Shown one piece after another: positions 24,367-44,296 of a stretch of DNA of 64,000 nt. A model generated the notes under the pieces. That model was not told the origin of the DNA, made no database searches, and saw only the letters and a program-made list of their open reading frames with translations. Each line of letters opens with the position of its first letter. The stretch's first letter is position 1. The DNA lies in contig BSQZ01000097.1 of the NCBI GenBank assembly GCA_033239005.1, forward strand, positions 1,808,501 through 1,872,500, written 5' to 3'. Made by a program: the position numbers and the translations under genes. The DNA comes from Lamellibrachia satsuma. Lineage: Eukaryota; Annelida; Polychaeta; Sabellida; Siboglinidae.

Positions 24367-24668
24367 GGGGGGGGTTAAGGTGTTGGACTCTAAATTAAAG
24401 GGTTGTGAGTTCAAGACACACACTGGGCATGGTTAGTTTTCGAAGCTTAGGCAATTTCGTTTACCCTAATTTGCCTCAGTCTACTCAGCTGCAAATGAGT
24501 ACAAACACTGTTTGGAAGGTACCTGCGATGGACTAGGGTCCCGTCCAGGAGAGTCAGTATAACTGCACTCTAAGTTGCTTCGCACTATAGAAACCAGGTT
24601 TAAGCACTGGCCATATAAGCCTTCAGGGCTTCCTAAGGCGTAATGCCTGGGGGATGACTTTACCTTAC
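24367..24668 (+). mobile_element. tRNA-derived SINE with 8-bp target duplication
   Basis: The head has an A-box-like GTTAAGGTGTTGGACTC and a B-box-like GGTTGTGAGTTCAAGAC. The body has 'TGCCTCAGTCTACTCAGCTG' and 'TGCGATGGACTAGGGTCCC', blocks common in marine invertebrate SINEs, and the tail reads 'TTTACCTTAC'. CTACCGCG flanks both sides (24,359-24,366 and 24,669-24,676). The homologous site in the copy B flank (near 41,915) reads CTCTACCGC without the insert. Confidence 0.82.
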
Positions 24669-24676
24669 CTACCGCG

Positions 24677-26404
24677 TTTAGGTCGGCGATGTATCAGTGA
24701 TCGTCGTGTCAGCATGACGTCACTAACGTATAGTGCATAAACAATTGACATATCCATCTCGTGACGTTTTGCTTAGCATCCACAGCAGGTCCGTCAAACT
24801 ATAAACAAACATGGTCGGAAATGTAATTTATCGTTGAATTTATGGCTTTTGTGTGCGGAAGTGTGTCCGAAAGTCTATGAAAAACTGCTGGCAAATGAAT
24901 GTCGCCACAGTTCTGAAGTTAACGCCAAAGATATTACGTGGTGTGTATTGTCACCGTGTCTACGTTGAGCTGATCACGGCACGGGGCGACCACATAGCTA
25001 TATAATTTTTAAACATTTCTGTCGATTGCGGAACTGTTTCAGAAAAGTCATACTTCCATTTAATGTGCATATTCTGCACATATTTGTTTCATTTGGTTCA
25101 CTCCTACTTTTTATAAAATCTATGAATTTCAATTCCATACAATTGTGGATAGTATTGAACATTTATCTATCGTATTTTTGTGCACAGTTGCAATGACGCA
25201 ACAAGTCAAACAATTTGGCCAACCAGGCATTTATATCATTCCGCCCCTGTCTGTCTTGGAGGTATTCTCAAGGTTCGGCAGGGTTTGATATGCTGGGTGG
25301 CGCCATTGTTCGGGAATATGAGACGGTACCCGGATTGTTAACCGCCAGATGGCGAATACGTCGAATGTCGACAGCTGTTCCACTATATGCATGTGTGATG
25401 TTCTAGAAACTATGATAGTACAAAGTTTTACCATAGTGTAAACAAGGGTCGCCAAGTAAGATTACGTATCGTCAAATACCTAAACCAATGAATAGCCGAT
25501 ATTATTTGAATAAAATGAACATACAAATTGGTGCGATTATGTTAACAGCGCTGAAGCCATCGCGGTCGTAATTATTCAAACGTCAGATCCGCAGACTCCG
25601 GCGTTCCGATGCTAGCGGTGCGATTGCTGTTTAATATAAGTCATCGTTATTTTGGTACGATTGTATTCTTTGATGAAACAATAATCCTTTAAATAGTTGT
25701 GTTATTTTCGTTGAGGTGGACATATCATTGTTCCCACTTTATCATTTAAAGTACAACATCACGCGACGTACTTCTGTCGACTCTGGCTCGCGTCTTCACA
25801 TTTATAAATATTATTAGTATTATAGTATACCCTACGGCTTATTTCTGGTAGCCTATATTGTCGAGTCAGCGTTACACTATCATCGATTAAATCACTTTGT
25901 ACGAGTTATATTAGATATGTTCCTTGAACATATTAATACATGTGTTGGGCGTGGTATAACATTGAAATTATATAGTTAATCTGCTTTATTAATGTGTGAC
26001 ATGTTTCGTCGGCATGCATTGGATATATTGCACTGTGTGCTGTTGTCTTAACCAATTTGTTCTCACTAACTGGCATTTGGCCGGAATTGCGGGACAAATA
26101 GGCAGGAAGATTTATACGCGTATAATAATGTTGAACTTGTATAAATAATATTATTCACCTGCTTAATTCATTTGTGAGATGCTTCATTTTTATGCACTGT
26201 ACCTACTACGCTGTATGCTATTTACTGGTGTCTGACTGGAATAATCGTTGACATCGATTGATTTTATTGTAAACGTAGCAATGCATCCGACATTGTCATA
26301 GTCTTAGCTATGTTTTCTACTACTAACTCTCGCATTTGGCTGGATTTGAGCGAAGTGTAGGCTTGGGGATTAATACGCGCGCCTCATTCGACACAGCACA
26401 AAGT
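24677..26404. other. 3' flank of GPCR-A, shared with copy B
   Basis: Blocks matching 41,930-44,255 occur in the same order. Examples are GCATGACGTCACTAACGTA, 'cgccagatggcgaa' (25,347), 'gtttaatat', a single unit of the later 45-bp array (25,742-25,780), 'CTCTGGCTCGCGTCTTCAC' and 'ggccggaattgcggg' (26,078). Similarity ends at AGTAGTTCCC near 26,410. No gene is seen. Confidence 0.7.
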
Positions 26405-26704
26405 AGTTCCCCGACCACTCACTAACCACTCCTCAATCTCACGGGAGCATTAGGCGCCAATAATTCTCTCCCAGTCACCACGGTCTTGGTCGAGCAATTT
26501 GAGTTAATTCCAGGCCGTTCCATCCAGCTTACATTCTTTTCCACATGTCTTCTCCATGTTCCCAGTGGTCTGCCTCTTCTCCTGTTCCAGATTGTCTCCA
26601 TTCCAAAGCTGCATATGAAACACTCTTATAACGATTAACATTTTTGAATCTCATTATACGCATATTCTCATAATTGTTAATGGTTAGCATAATACTATAT
26701 TACT
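26405..26704 (-). other. Intergenic; possible LINE C-terminal scrap
   Basis: Minus frames over 26,440-26,600 contain 'WNRRRGRPLGTWRRHVEK', reminiscent of the Arg/Gly-rich tail before the end of RTE-type RTs. Too short and broken for a firm call. Confidence 0.3.
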
Positions 26705-27802
26705 TACTAGCCGAGATACCCGGCGTTGTACGCGGATAAAAGGCAGTTACTGAAAGAGCTTATGACTCCTTGAGACGTTTCTAAATGATATGCGTTACAT
26801 TTATTAAATCGATTATATGTGTGTCGATGTTGTGCGAATTATACATATAATTGCAATGTATACAGTAACTTCACAATATCGGACGCTCAACGACAACGCT
26901 CAACTATTAGAAACATCAAAGCCTAGCACACGTCTAGCCTAACACATGCAATATAGCTAAATCGTATATGTACCGATGTTGTGCGAATGATACATATAAC
27001 TTCACTGACACAATTGTCAACTCTCACCCAATAGCCATTAAATGTTACGGACTCACGGCAAGTTACCGGTTATATCCGCCTTTTACCTAATAACTTGCAC
27101 CGCGCTACAAATGGGAACCCAACAAGGAGCTCCTAAGACAAGCACAACGTGCAACAGACTCCATAAGAACTGAATACCATCTCTAAGGGTGACACGTTAC
27201 ACCCGGTGTGCAAGGCAATACTATATCAGTGAAGCCTTGTGACATATGTATGAATTATGGGAATGACTCAGTGTCCATGATAATATGTTGAATGTTTTGC
27301 TTCTGATCATATGTTGAATGTTGTGCATTTGACTTTGTGTTCAGATGTGTGAGACCATGTTTTGTGGTGTGGTTGGATTGTTTTTTGAATAAACAGTGTC
27401 TTTATATGTCTTCAAATAGTATTGAAATTCATCAGATGGGGAACGTCTTGGCATATGGCCCCTAGAGTCTTGCTAGGAAATGGTTGACTTTCTATATGGT
27501 CTCCATGCTTGTATGCACTGAATACAATAATTTGACACTATAAAAATTTCAGTGACACATCAAACGCTCAACGACGCGTTGCCCCATCTGCCGGAAACAT
27601 GCCAGTTGCTAATGTAGTGTAGGTACGACCCGAAAGAGGCGCTAAAGTTACAAGGGTATAATTTTATTTATTGTACAATTCTACTTTATTGATTAAAGTG
27701 GTTGCACGTCCGATCCTCATGCCCGTCAAATAGGTCCCCTGTTACACCTTGCAAAGTTTCGTCCGGATTGGCCCACAAATGCGGCAGTGCATCGGTAGCA
27801 AC
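26705..27802 (+). mobile_element. Dispersed repeat with CCCGGCGTTG head and TTTCGTCC tail, longer copy
   Basis: Head AGCCGAGATACCCGGCGTTG and tail 'GTTTCGTCCGGATTGGCCC' match the head and tail of 8,162-8,660. Internally it holds duplicated 'atatgt.tcgatgttgtgcgaa' blocks (26,817 and 26,966) and no ORF. The CR1-group 3' terminus at 27,803 adjoins its tail. Confidence 0.45.
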
Positions 27803-27895
27803 ATAGATTTAACAAGATTTAACAATATTTCCCATCCAAGCCAACTGCCCATATGGCAAGTGGACAAGGAAGCCATTGGTTTATCGAGAGTCGTT
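27803..27895 (-). mobile_element. CR1/L2-group LINE 3' terminus, truncated
   Basis: Tandem GATTTAACAA decamers followed by 'GGCAAGTGGACAAGGAAGCC' and 'TATCGAGAGTC' match the 3' ends at 14,405, 29,484 and 63,910. Nothing of the RT remains. Confidence 0.7.
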
Positions 27896-27967
27896 GACCG
27901 CTGACACAGTTGGGCGTAGTTGTTGGCGACGGTCACAGTACATTAACGATAGCGCGGCAAATAATAC

Positions 27968-28990
<1,023 letters not shown>

Positions 28991-29171
28991 ATCTTGTCAG
29001 AAGTGGAACTTTAGCCGGCTTCCTCGCAATTCTTCTCACAAATTTATTCTCGTAAACTTGCAGTTTCTCTAGTTGTTTTTCCGTCGTCGCCATATGTATA
29101 GGTATACTTGTTGTACGCATGAGCTAAACACCTTTCCCTTCTCTATCTCAATCTCTCTCTCTTCTTTATAT

Positions 29172-29409
<238 letters not shown>

Positions 29410-29582
29410 GTCCGTCTCTGGAAGCAGCTCGACCCAGATGTACAAAACTTTCTCTTTGGTTCAGTTTCTTCCCTTCCGATCTTTAACAAGATTTAACAAG
29501 ATTGCCATCTCGAACAACAAGTTCCAGATGGCAAGTGGACAAGGAAGCCAATGGCTTATCGAGAATCCAACAATTTTCTCAT

Positions 29583-31700
<2,118 letters not shown>

Positions 31701-31719
31701 TGTACTTTAACATTGTCAA

Positions 31720-32320
31720 CTAGTTCATTTTGAGAAGACAAATTAAATCTAACACATTCCCACCTCTGGTTGGTTCCAAGACATGTTGAGTAAGGAAACA
31801 ATCCTGTGTTCGAAGTAGAAACTGATTGTCGTCACCTCGAGCACTCTCTAATGATTCCCACTGTATATGGCCATGGTTAAAATCACCCATTATAACACAT
31901 TCTCCCTTGCTCACCTCCCTTATCACATTTTGTAATTTTACATCTTCCTCTTGTCCTATGTTAGGACTACGATAAACTACTCCTATTGTTAGTGTTGAGT
32001 TCCTGGTAACTATGTTACACCAAATTGCTTCCACACTATCTGCTTCACTTTTCACTTTGTTATTTCATATGCTTGGATAGATTCTTTAATATATAAAATT
32101 ACTCCACCTCCCCTTCTTACTCGTCTATCCTTCCTAAACATCACATAGCCTGTCAGTGCTAACTCAGCATCTACTATATCTTCATTTGCCCATGATTCTG
32201 TAATGCCTATTACATGAGGATCAATATCTGCTACCATAATGTCTAACTCACTTTTTTTAATTACTATGCTCCTGGCATTTAAGCATACACATTTAAGTTC
32301 ATTGTCCGAAATTATTGGTG
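31720..32320 (-). pseudogene. LINE ORF2 endonuclease domain, broken
   Basis: Contains 'CVCLNARSIV', 'HVIGITESWA' (catalytic Glu), 'RRGGGVILYIK', 'IGVVYRSPN', 'CVIMGDFNHG' (catalytic Asp-x-Asn) and 'GSSDHNQIHF' (the SDH block, in the next frame near 31,690). Frame breaks occur near 32,055 and 31,740. This is the usual APE-type target-nicking domain. Confidence 0.8.
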
Positions 32321-32389
32321 AACATTTCTTTGGATGTGTATTTGTAGTAGTACTCCTTTGAGTTTTCTCTGTCAGTTCCCCCTGCGCAT

Positions 32390-33440
32390 CTAGTTTAAAT
32401 AATTTATGGTACCTGTGCCCTCGTCGACAACTCTGACAAACTCACACCCAAGAACTGCAGCGCCCTTCCCTGTCAGATGAAGTCCATCTCTCATGAAAAA
32501 GTCACCTCTTCCCACAAAGTGTAACCACATGTCTACGAAGCCTACTCCCTCCTCCATACATACCTTCTGTACCTGTGTGTTGATCGCCATCCTCCTACAG
32601 TTCCTATATTCCTCACCCCTGCCTCAAATTATTGGTAATATCCCCGACAATACAATCTGTCCAACTCTTTCCTCTTTAAGTGTCTTGATCAACCTGCTGT
32701 ACTTACCAATGATGGTTGACGTTCCCTCCTTCTATGCAATGTTCGTTCCTACATGCACGAGAACAGCACCTCATGTGCCACCACCCATGACTTGTCCTGC
32801 CTTCTCTGCTATATCCTCTACTTTTGCCCCTGGTAGGCATACTGTTATGTCATCTCCTCTATTTACAATTTTATCCATTTTCCTAATGATGGAATCCCCC
32901 ATAAATACCCGGGCTTTCCTCGCTTTCCCCTGTGATACTACATCAGCAAAGCTCCGTTCCTGTTGCACACTACTAGTATGCCCCCTTTCTCTCATATCAT
33001 CAACCTTTACTGTCTTACCACCTGGCAATCCCTCTCCACTCACCCGCTTACCTCTCTTTTGTAGCATTCTCTGCCTTCTGTCATCTTTCTGCTTCTGATC
33101 CACATTCTTATCCTTTTCTATGCTCTTGTTATCCTCGACCATCCTGCCACCTGACAATCCCTCTTCATTCACTCGGTTATCTTCCTTTTGTTGCACATTC
33201 TTCCTTTTTCCATCTTTCTTCTTCTTACCACCTTTCTCCCTCACATTGCCACTGCTCTCCTTGTTCTCACCACCCCTGTTCTCCTCGTTTTCACTACCTC
33301 TGCTCTCCTCGTTCTCACCGCCTCTGCTCTCCTCGGTCTCACCACCTCTGCTCTCCTCGGTCTCACCATCGCTGCTCTCCTCGGTCTCACCACCTCTGCT
33401 CTCATCATTCTCACCACATCTGCTCTTTTCTGTCTCATCC
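32390..33440 (-). pseudogene. LINE ORF1, SGNH/GDSL-type esterase, broken
   Basis: The N-terminal part (33,247-33,440) is about eight copies of an ESRGGExE octapeptide encoded by a 24-bp repeat. A Lys-rich stretch (GGKKKKDGKRKN) follows. The esterase has 'VFMGDSIIRKMD' (GDS nucleophile block) near 32,900, 'VLVHVGTN' near 32,750 after a stop and frameshift, and 'FMRDGLHLTGKG' near 32,470 (the Asp-x-x-His block). Esterase ORF1s are known from the CR1/L2 group. The frame holds at least two breaks. Confidence 0.75.
33247..33440. repeat. 24-bp repeat in LINE ORF1 N-terminus
   Basis: About eight units with CTCACCACCTCTGCTCTCC on the plus strand, in frame with the downstream ORF1 on the minus strand. 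Confidence 0.88.
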
Positions 33441-33479
33441 TGCCTGTCTTATATCTAGATAGCATAAAAACCATAAAAA

Positions 33480-34513
33480 ACATTCACATAGATTTCTTCA
33501 TAATATTCCCAATTTTGAAATAGTTTCCTCCCATGACCGACATAAAAGCCCTTTGGTTTTTATTTGTTAATTTTTCACCAGACGGTTGCACACATTTCTG
33601 CACACGCTGTTTAGCCCTCGACATGAATTTCGATTGCATCCAAAATAGGCATAATATAATAATATATTAATTTGTTAACTTTTAGTGCGAAATTTAAACT
33701 TTAAGTATCGTAGCTATTCCGTTTTTTGAAGGCATTATTAACAGTATGACCCCATGACTCGTTGAGATATCGTTGGCATTGTTATGAAGTTGTAATGTTG
33801 AAGAAGGTTGCATAAAACGCTATGTGCAATTTACATTAAAACAGTTTTCGTCAAGGCAGTTGTGAAGGGAAACAAGTTGTGCAGTAGCTATTTTTAAGGT
33901 GGGAAATCATGACAGTAAATTCAACAATAATCACATAATTAACAATACTATCAGAATGTAATAGTACAATGTCTACAACAGGCAACTATCAAAGTGAGAA
34001 AAAATTCCTCTTCTCAATTTTAGCCTAATTTCGCAAAAAAGTTAACCTATGTACTATCTTCTACGCCATGCTGACCCGTTTGTCAAAAGTAATAGTTAGT
34101 TTTCATGAAATAGTTGGAACACGAACTGGCCCTAATCGAAGTTCGGCAAAAAAGAACAAGTACAACTCTGCCTCTATATGAGACTATTCACACGTTCGAT
34201 GGAAGTCAGTCCTTTAGATGATTTTAGGAGAGGTACGCACAGTTTTATTAAACCGACTACACATTTTACTTAAACTATTAAGACATTAACGATGTGTAAA
34301 TCAGCAAACACAGTTTTTGATGGCGTCATTAACAAAGCTTGCGACTCTGATGAAGCGCCATATTTATGGAACAGCCAATCAGCGGGAAAACGTCAACAGA
34401 TGTTTGCCTGTCTACGTGGGGCTTGGAATAAAAATAGTAGCTTCCAACATTTTTGTTTTTGCCTAATGGATTAATCCTTGGTAGATATATTACATTTTTG
34501 TTTTTGCCTAATG

Positions 34514-34550
<37 letters not shown>

Positions 34551-34786
34551 CATTTTTGTTTTTGCCTAATGTATTAATCCTTGGTAGATCTATTACAGCA
34601 AACTTGTATTGCAACTGTTAAGGATTTATAAATATGAAATGTATATGAAATACGACATAATGGGACTTTATGCTCCCTGACATGCATTAGACAGGTTTCT
34701 ACCCGCAACTCGTTTTAAGTTTGTGTAGCTATTGGTTTGATGAAAATATTAGTATATTTAAGTTGTTCAGTAAATCAACTACGTTC
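33480..34786. other. Intergenic; one direct repeat split by (TA)n
   Basis: TTACATTTTTGTTTTTGCC plus 'taatgtatta' occurs on both sides of a short TA run (34,517-34,548), with 'atccttggtagat' also duplicated (34,472 and 34,577). No gene is recognised elsewhere. Confidence 0.55.
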
Positions 34787-34815
34787 AACTGCTACTGCTA
34801 CTGCTACTGCTACTG

Positions 34816-34891
<76 letters not shown>

Positions 34892-34916
34892 CTATACTAC
34901 TACTAATACTACTACA

Positions 34917-34972
<56 letters not shown>

Positions 34973-34982
34973 TACTACTACT
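34787..34982. repeat. (ACT)n trinucleotide tract
   Basis: Mostly pure ACT over 195 bp, grading into (AAT)n. The thymine/serine open frames are artefacts. Confidence 0.96.
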
Positions 34983-35131
34983 AATAATAATAATAACAAT
35001 AATGATAATAATAATATTCATGTAGCGCCCGGTTAATCGTAATTGGTCTCAGGCAATTTACATTCATGTAATCATAACTTATATTTATATTACAAACAAC
35101 GCTAACATATTCTAAATCAGAGGCTATGGAA

Positions 35132-35195
<64 letters not shown>

Positions 35196-35360
35196 CCATA
35201 GCCTCTGATTTAAATATGTTAGCGTTGTTTGTAATATAAATATAAGTTATGATTACATGAATGTAAATTGCCTGAGACCAATTACGATTAACAGGCTACA
35301 TGAATATTATTATTATCATTATTGTTATTATTAGTAGTAATAGTAGAAGTAGTAGTAGTA
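34965..35360. repeat. Large inverted repeat (about 168-bp arms) with (TA)n centre
   Basis: The left arm 34,965-35,132 and right arm 35,193-35,360 are nearly perfect reverse complements, including the end of the trinucleotide run. They differ by a few small indels (for example 'cccggttaat' against 'gttaacagg'). The (TA)n of 35,134-35,192 is the loop. Confidence 0.93.
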
Positions 35361-35462
35361 ATAAAGTAGTAGTAGTAGTAGTAGTAAGTAAGTAATAGTA
35401 GTAATAGTAGTATATAGTAGTAGATATATATAGTAGTATATAGTATATATATATAGTAGTAG

Positions 35463-36014
<552 letters not shown>

Positions 36015-36357
36015 TATATATGATTGTAATAATTAAATATTAAACATAAATGCATATACAAATGTTCATATCATCATATCATCAACATATATCGTAAAAA
36101 TATATGGGTTTAACAGTGTTTTAAACTGCGGAATGAATAAATTGTAGTTGCTGGATTAGCATTCCACGGCCTAGAACAAAATAGCTAATGACAGGAATCC
36201 TTGTAAAACGGCCTGCATGACAAAGTCAATCAGAATAATGCGACTGGTTCAATCGGATAAATGCTCGGATAATAAGATGTATCGTAATGTAATTTCACTG
36301 AGGGTCTGCCCTCTGTAGCATTGCACCTGGCTATGTGAAAGAAGATAACTCCTGATA

Positions 36358-36375
36358 CTACCTATACTACTACTT

Positions 36376-36410
<35 letters not shown>

Positions 36411-36583
36411 GCTACTACTACTACTACTTCTACAACTACTACCACTAATAACAATAATAATAATAATAATATTCATATAGTGCCCGGTCAATCGTAATTG
36501 GTCTCAGGCACTTTACATTCATGTAATCATAACTTATATTTATATTACAAACAATGCTAACATATTCTAAATTATTGGCTATG

Positions 36584-36652
<69 letters not shown>

Positions 36653-36995
36653 TATATACGATTGTAATAATTAAATATTAAACATAACTGCATATACAAA
36701 TGTTCATATCATCATATCATAAAAATATATCGTAAAAATATATGCGTTTAACAGTGTTCTAAACTGCGGAATGAATAAATTGTAGTTGCTGGATTAGTAT
36801 TCCACGGCCGAGAACAAAATAGCTAATGACAGGAATCCTTGTAAAACGGCCTGCATGACACAGTCAATCAGAGTAATGCGACTGGTTCAATTGGGTAATT
36901 GCTCGGATAATAAGATGTATCGTAATTTAATTTCACTGAGAATCTGCCCTCTGTGACATTGCACCTGGCTATGTGAAAGAAGATAACTCCTGAAT
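36358..36995. repeat. Second copy of the (ACT)n-X-(TA)n-Y unit
   Basis: (ACT)n at 36,358-36,440, block X (36,460-36,585), (TA)n (36,586-36,649), block Y (36,650-36,990). X matches 34,985-35,130 and Y matches 36,011-36,357, so this is a tandem duplicate of about 640 bp. X and Y are two halves of one dispersed element also seen at 7,100. Confidence 0.88.
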
Positions 36996-37034
36996 GTAAT
37001 GAGCTATCATTTATTGAACGACATACGGTGCGAT

Positions 37035-37270
37035 CTATTGTTAAGAGAGCGAGACACACACACACACGCACACGCACACGCACACGCACACACACACGCA
37101 CACACACACGTGACTGAATAGATAATTGTTTGTTGTATCCAAACGGAGTACTTGACGTCTTGTAATATTAAGAGAGCAAGAGACACGCACAGGCACACGC
37201 ACACGCACACGCACACACACACGCACTCGCACTCGCACACGCACACACATGTGACTGAGTAGATGGATTA
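37035..37270. repeat. Duplicated (CA)n-containing block
   Basis: 'ttaagagagcgaga' + (CA)n + 'gtgactgaatagat' (37,038-37,128) recurs as 'ttaagagagcaaga' + (CA)n + 'gtgactgagtagat' (37,168-37,264). It lies just upstream of GPCR copy B. Confidence 0.88.
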
Positions 37271-37370
37271 CTTGACGTCGTTTAATGCAATAGCACCGTG
37301 CGTCAAGCGTCATACCCATTAGGGACGAACACACGTGTCACGTCTTTGGGAGACCATAGCGAACAACACA

Positions 37371-41677
<4,307 letters not shown>

Positions 41678-41781
41678 CACCGGCCCCACCAACTATCAAT
41701 TAAAAACATACGACACTCGTCGTTCCACGTTGATTGCACAGTCTCAACAGATGTCGTAATAGTGTCACACAACGAACGTAC

Positions 41782-41787
41782 AATAAA
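41782..41787 (+). terminator. Poly(A) signal of GPCR copy B
   Basis: AATAAA lies 105 bp after the stop. The aligned bases in copy A (near 24,168) read AACAAA. Confidence 0.6.
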
Positions 41788-41789
41788 TA

Positions 41790-42777
41790 ACACTTTTGAT
41801 TTAAGTTATATGTAGTACCAGCATATGCCGCGATAGCGCGAAACGACTAAGGTCTGACTGTGGTCTCAGTAACTACCTCGACAGGGCAACACGTTCAACC
41901 TGTCTCTACCGCTTTGCATCAATGATTGTCGTGTAAGCTTGACGTCATCAAATTGTAGTTCTACAGTGTCTCAATGATTGTCGTGTAAGTGTGACGTCAG
42001 CGTGACGATACTAACGTACGGTGTATCAGCAATTTACATAACAGTTCCGCGACATTTTACTTAGCAACCATATCAGGCCCGTCAAGCTTTAAAAAATGGC
42101 CGTAAATGTAAAACTACCAGTCACTCCGCAGTGTTTCTCGTTGGACCTATGGTTTAAAGTATGCGGACGTTTGCCTGAAAGTTAACGAAAAAACTGCTAG
42201 CAAATGTAATGCATAAGTTAGCATGCCTTGGTGTAAACAAATGTATTGCATAAGTTAGCATGCCTTGGTGTAAACAAATGTAATGCATAAGTTAGCGTTG
42301 CTTGGTGTAAACAAATGTAATGCACAAGTTAGCATGCCTTGGTGTAAACACATTTGGTGTGAATAGTGGTTGTGGGAATGTGAGTCGGTACCTGGAAGGT
42401 TCTACTGTTAATCGCCAGATGGCGAACATTCGAATGTCGATCGCTGTTCCACCATATGTATGTGTGATGTTACAGAAGTTATGATAATACGAATTTTAAC
42501 CGTAGTGTACGAAAGTGTCGTCAATTAAGATTAATTATCGTGATGTATATAAATGAATGAGTGACCGACGTCATTTCAATACAATGAGCAATACAAGTTA
42601 TTGAAACACTGGCGTATAGATATATGCTAACTCCCAAAAGTGTTCTTAGGTATTAAAACGTTAGAACAGCCGAGTTTGCGTTCCGACGGTACCTGTGTCG
42701 TTTCTGTTTAATATCATAAACTATTATTATTGGTACGATGTATTGTTTGGCAAAACAATAATTGTTTATATATTTGC
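41790..42777. repeat. 3' flank of GPCR-B, with 38-bp repeat
   Basis: Colinear with 24,180-25,740 of the A flank. A 38-bp unit (TAAGTTAGCATGCCTTGGTG) occurs four times at 42,207-42,352 and is not expanded in A. No gene. Confidence 0.75.
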
Positions 42778-43822
42778 GTACTTGTCGTGCACTCTCTCAT
42801 TTAAAGTACAGCATTACGTGTCGTACTTGTCGTGGACTCTCTCATTTAAAGTACAGCATTACGTGTCGTACTTGTCGTGGACTCTCTCATTTAAAGTACA
42901 GCATTACGTGTCGTACTTGTCGTGGACTCTCTCATTTAAAGTACAACATTACGTGTCGTTTTTGTCGTGGACTCTCTCATTTAAAGTACAACATTACGTG
43001 TCATACTTGTCGTGGACTCTCTCATTTAAAGTACATCATTACGTGTTGTACATGTCGTGGACTCTCTTATTTAAAGTAGAGCATTACGTGTCGTACTTGT
43101 CGTGGACTCTCTCATTTAAAGTACAACATTACGTGTCGTACTTGTCATGGACTCTGTCATTTAAATTACATCATTACGTGTCGTACTTGTCGTGGACTCT
43201 CTCTCATTTAAAGTACAACATTACGTGTCGTACTTGTCGTGGACTCTCTCTCATTTAAAGTACAGCATTACGTGTCGTACTTGTCGTGGACTCTCTCATT
43301 TAAAGTACAACATTATGTGTCGTACTTGTCGTGGACTCTCTCATTTAAAGTAGAGCATTACGTGTCGTACTTGTCGTTGACTCTCTCATTTAAAGTACAG
43401 CATTACGTGTCGTACTTGTCGTGTACTCTCTCATTTAAAGTACAACATTACGTGTCGTACTTGTCGTGGACTCTCTCTCATTTAAAGTAGAGCATTACGT
43501 GTCGTACTTGTCGTGGACTCTCTCATTTAAAGTACAACATTATGTGTCGTACTTGTCGTGGACTCTCTCATTTAAAGTAGAGCATTACGTGTCGTACTTG
43601 TCGTTGACTCTCTCATTTAAAGTACAGCATTACGTGTCGTACTTGTCGTGTATTCTCTCATTTAAAGTACAACATTATGTGTCGTATTTGTCGTGGACTC
43701 TCTCATTTAAAGTACAACATTACGTGTCGTACTTGTCGTGGACTCCCTCATTTAAAGTACAACATTAAGTGTCGTACTTGTCGTGGACTCTCTCATTTAA
43801 AATACATCATTACGTGTCGTAC
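42778..43822. repeat. 45-bp minisatellite, about 23 copies
   Basis: The unit contains GTCGTGGACTCTCTCATTTA and AAGTACAACATTACGTG. Some units carry an extra CT. The A flank has a single homologous unit at 25,742-25,780. Confidence 0.96.
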
Positions 43823-44250
43823 TTCCGTTGTCTCTGGCTCGCGTCTTCACGGTAATATTAGTATCAAATCACTAGCATTAATTAAATTAGTTTATACGAG
43901 TTGTTTTAAGTAGGATCCTAGAACATACTAAGAAATATGTTGGGCGTGTTATAATGTTTAAATTGTATAATAATGGTATTCATCTATGTAATTCTTTTGT
44001 GAGACGTTTCATCGTTAAACATTGGATGTATTACAATGTGTGTAGTTGCCTAGCTTGAATAAATCGTTGAAATCGATGGATCTCTTTGTACACATAACAA
44101 AACACTCGACATCGACATTGTCATAGATATATCTAAACCAATTTGTGCTCACAAATCCTGGCGTTTGGCCGGAATTGCGGGGAAGTAGGGTTGAGGATTA
44201 ACAGGCGCGCCTGATCGAGCCAGGAGAACATTGGACAAAATAGTAAAAAG
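43823..44250. other. End of the duplicated GPCR-B segment
   Basis: Matches 25,780-26,404 up to AAAGTAGTTCCC, where the A copy continues as unique sequence and B enters (CCCT)n. No gene. Confidence 0.65.
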
Positions 44251-44296
44251 TAGTTCCCTCCCTCCCTCCCTCCCTCCCTCCCTCCCTCCCTCCCTT
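44251..44296. repeat. (CCCT)n microsatellite at duplication boundary
   Basis: About ten CCCT units directly at the edge of the duplicated segment. Confidence 0.95.

Noticed and set aside
32493..33523. Plus-strand ORFs of 111-201 codons over the LINE
   Set aside because: Shadows of the minus-strand LINE ORF1; the minus frames carry the esterase motifs.
42695..43768. YLSWTLSFKVQHYVS repeat ORFs
   Set aside because: 45-bp array. Frames break wherever a unit carries an extra CT, and the homologous single unit in the A flank is non-coding.
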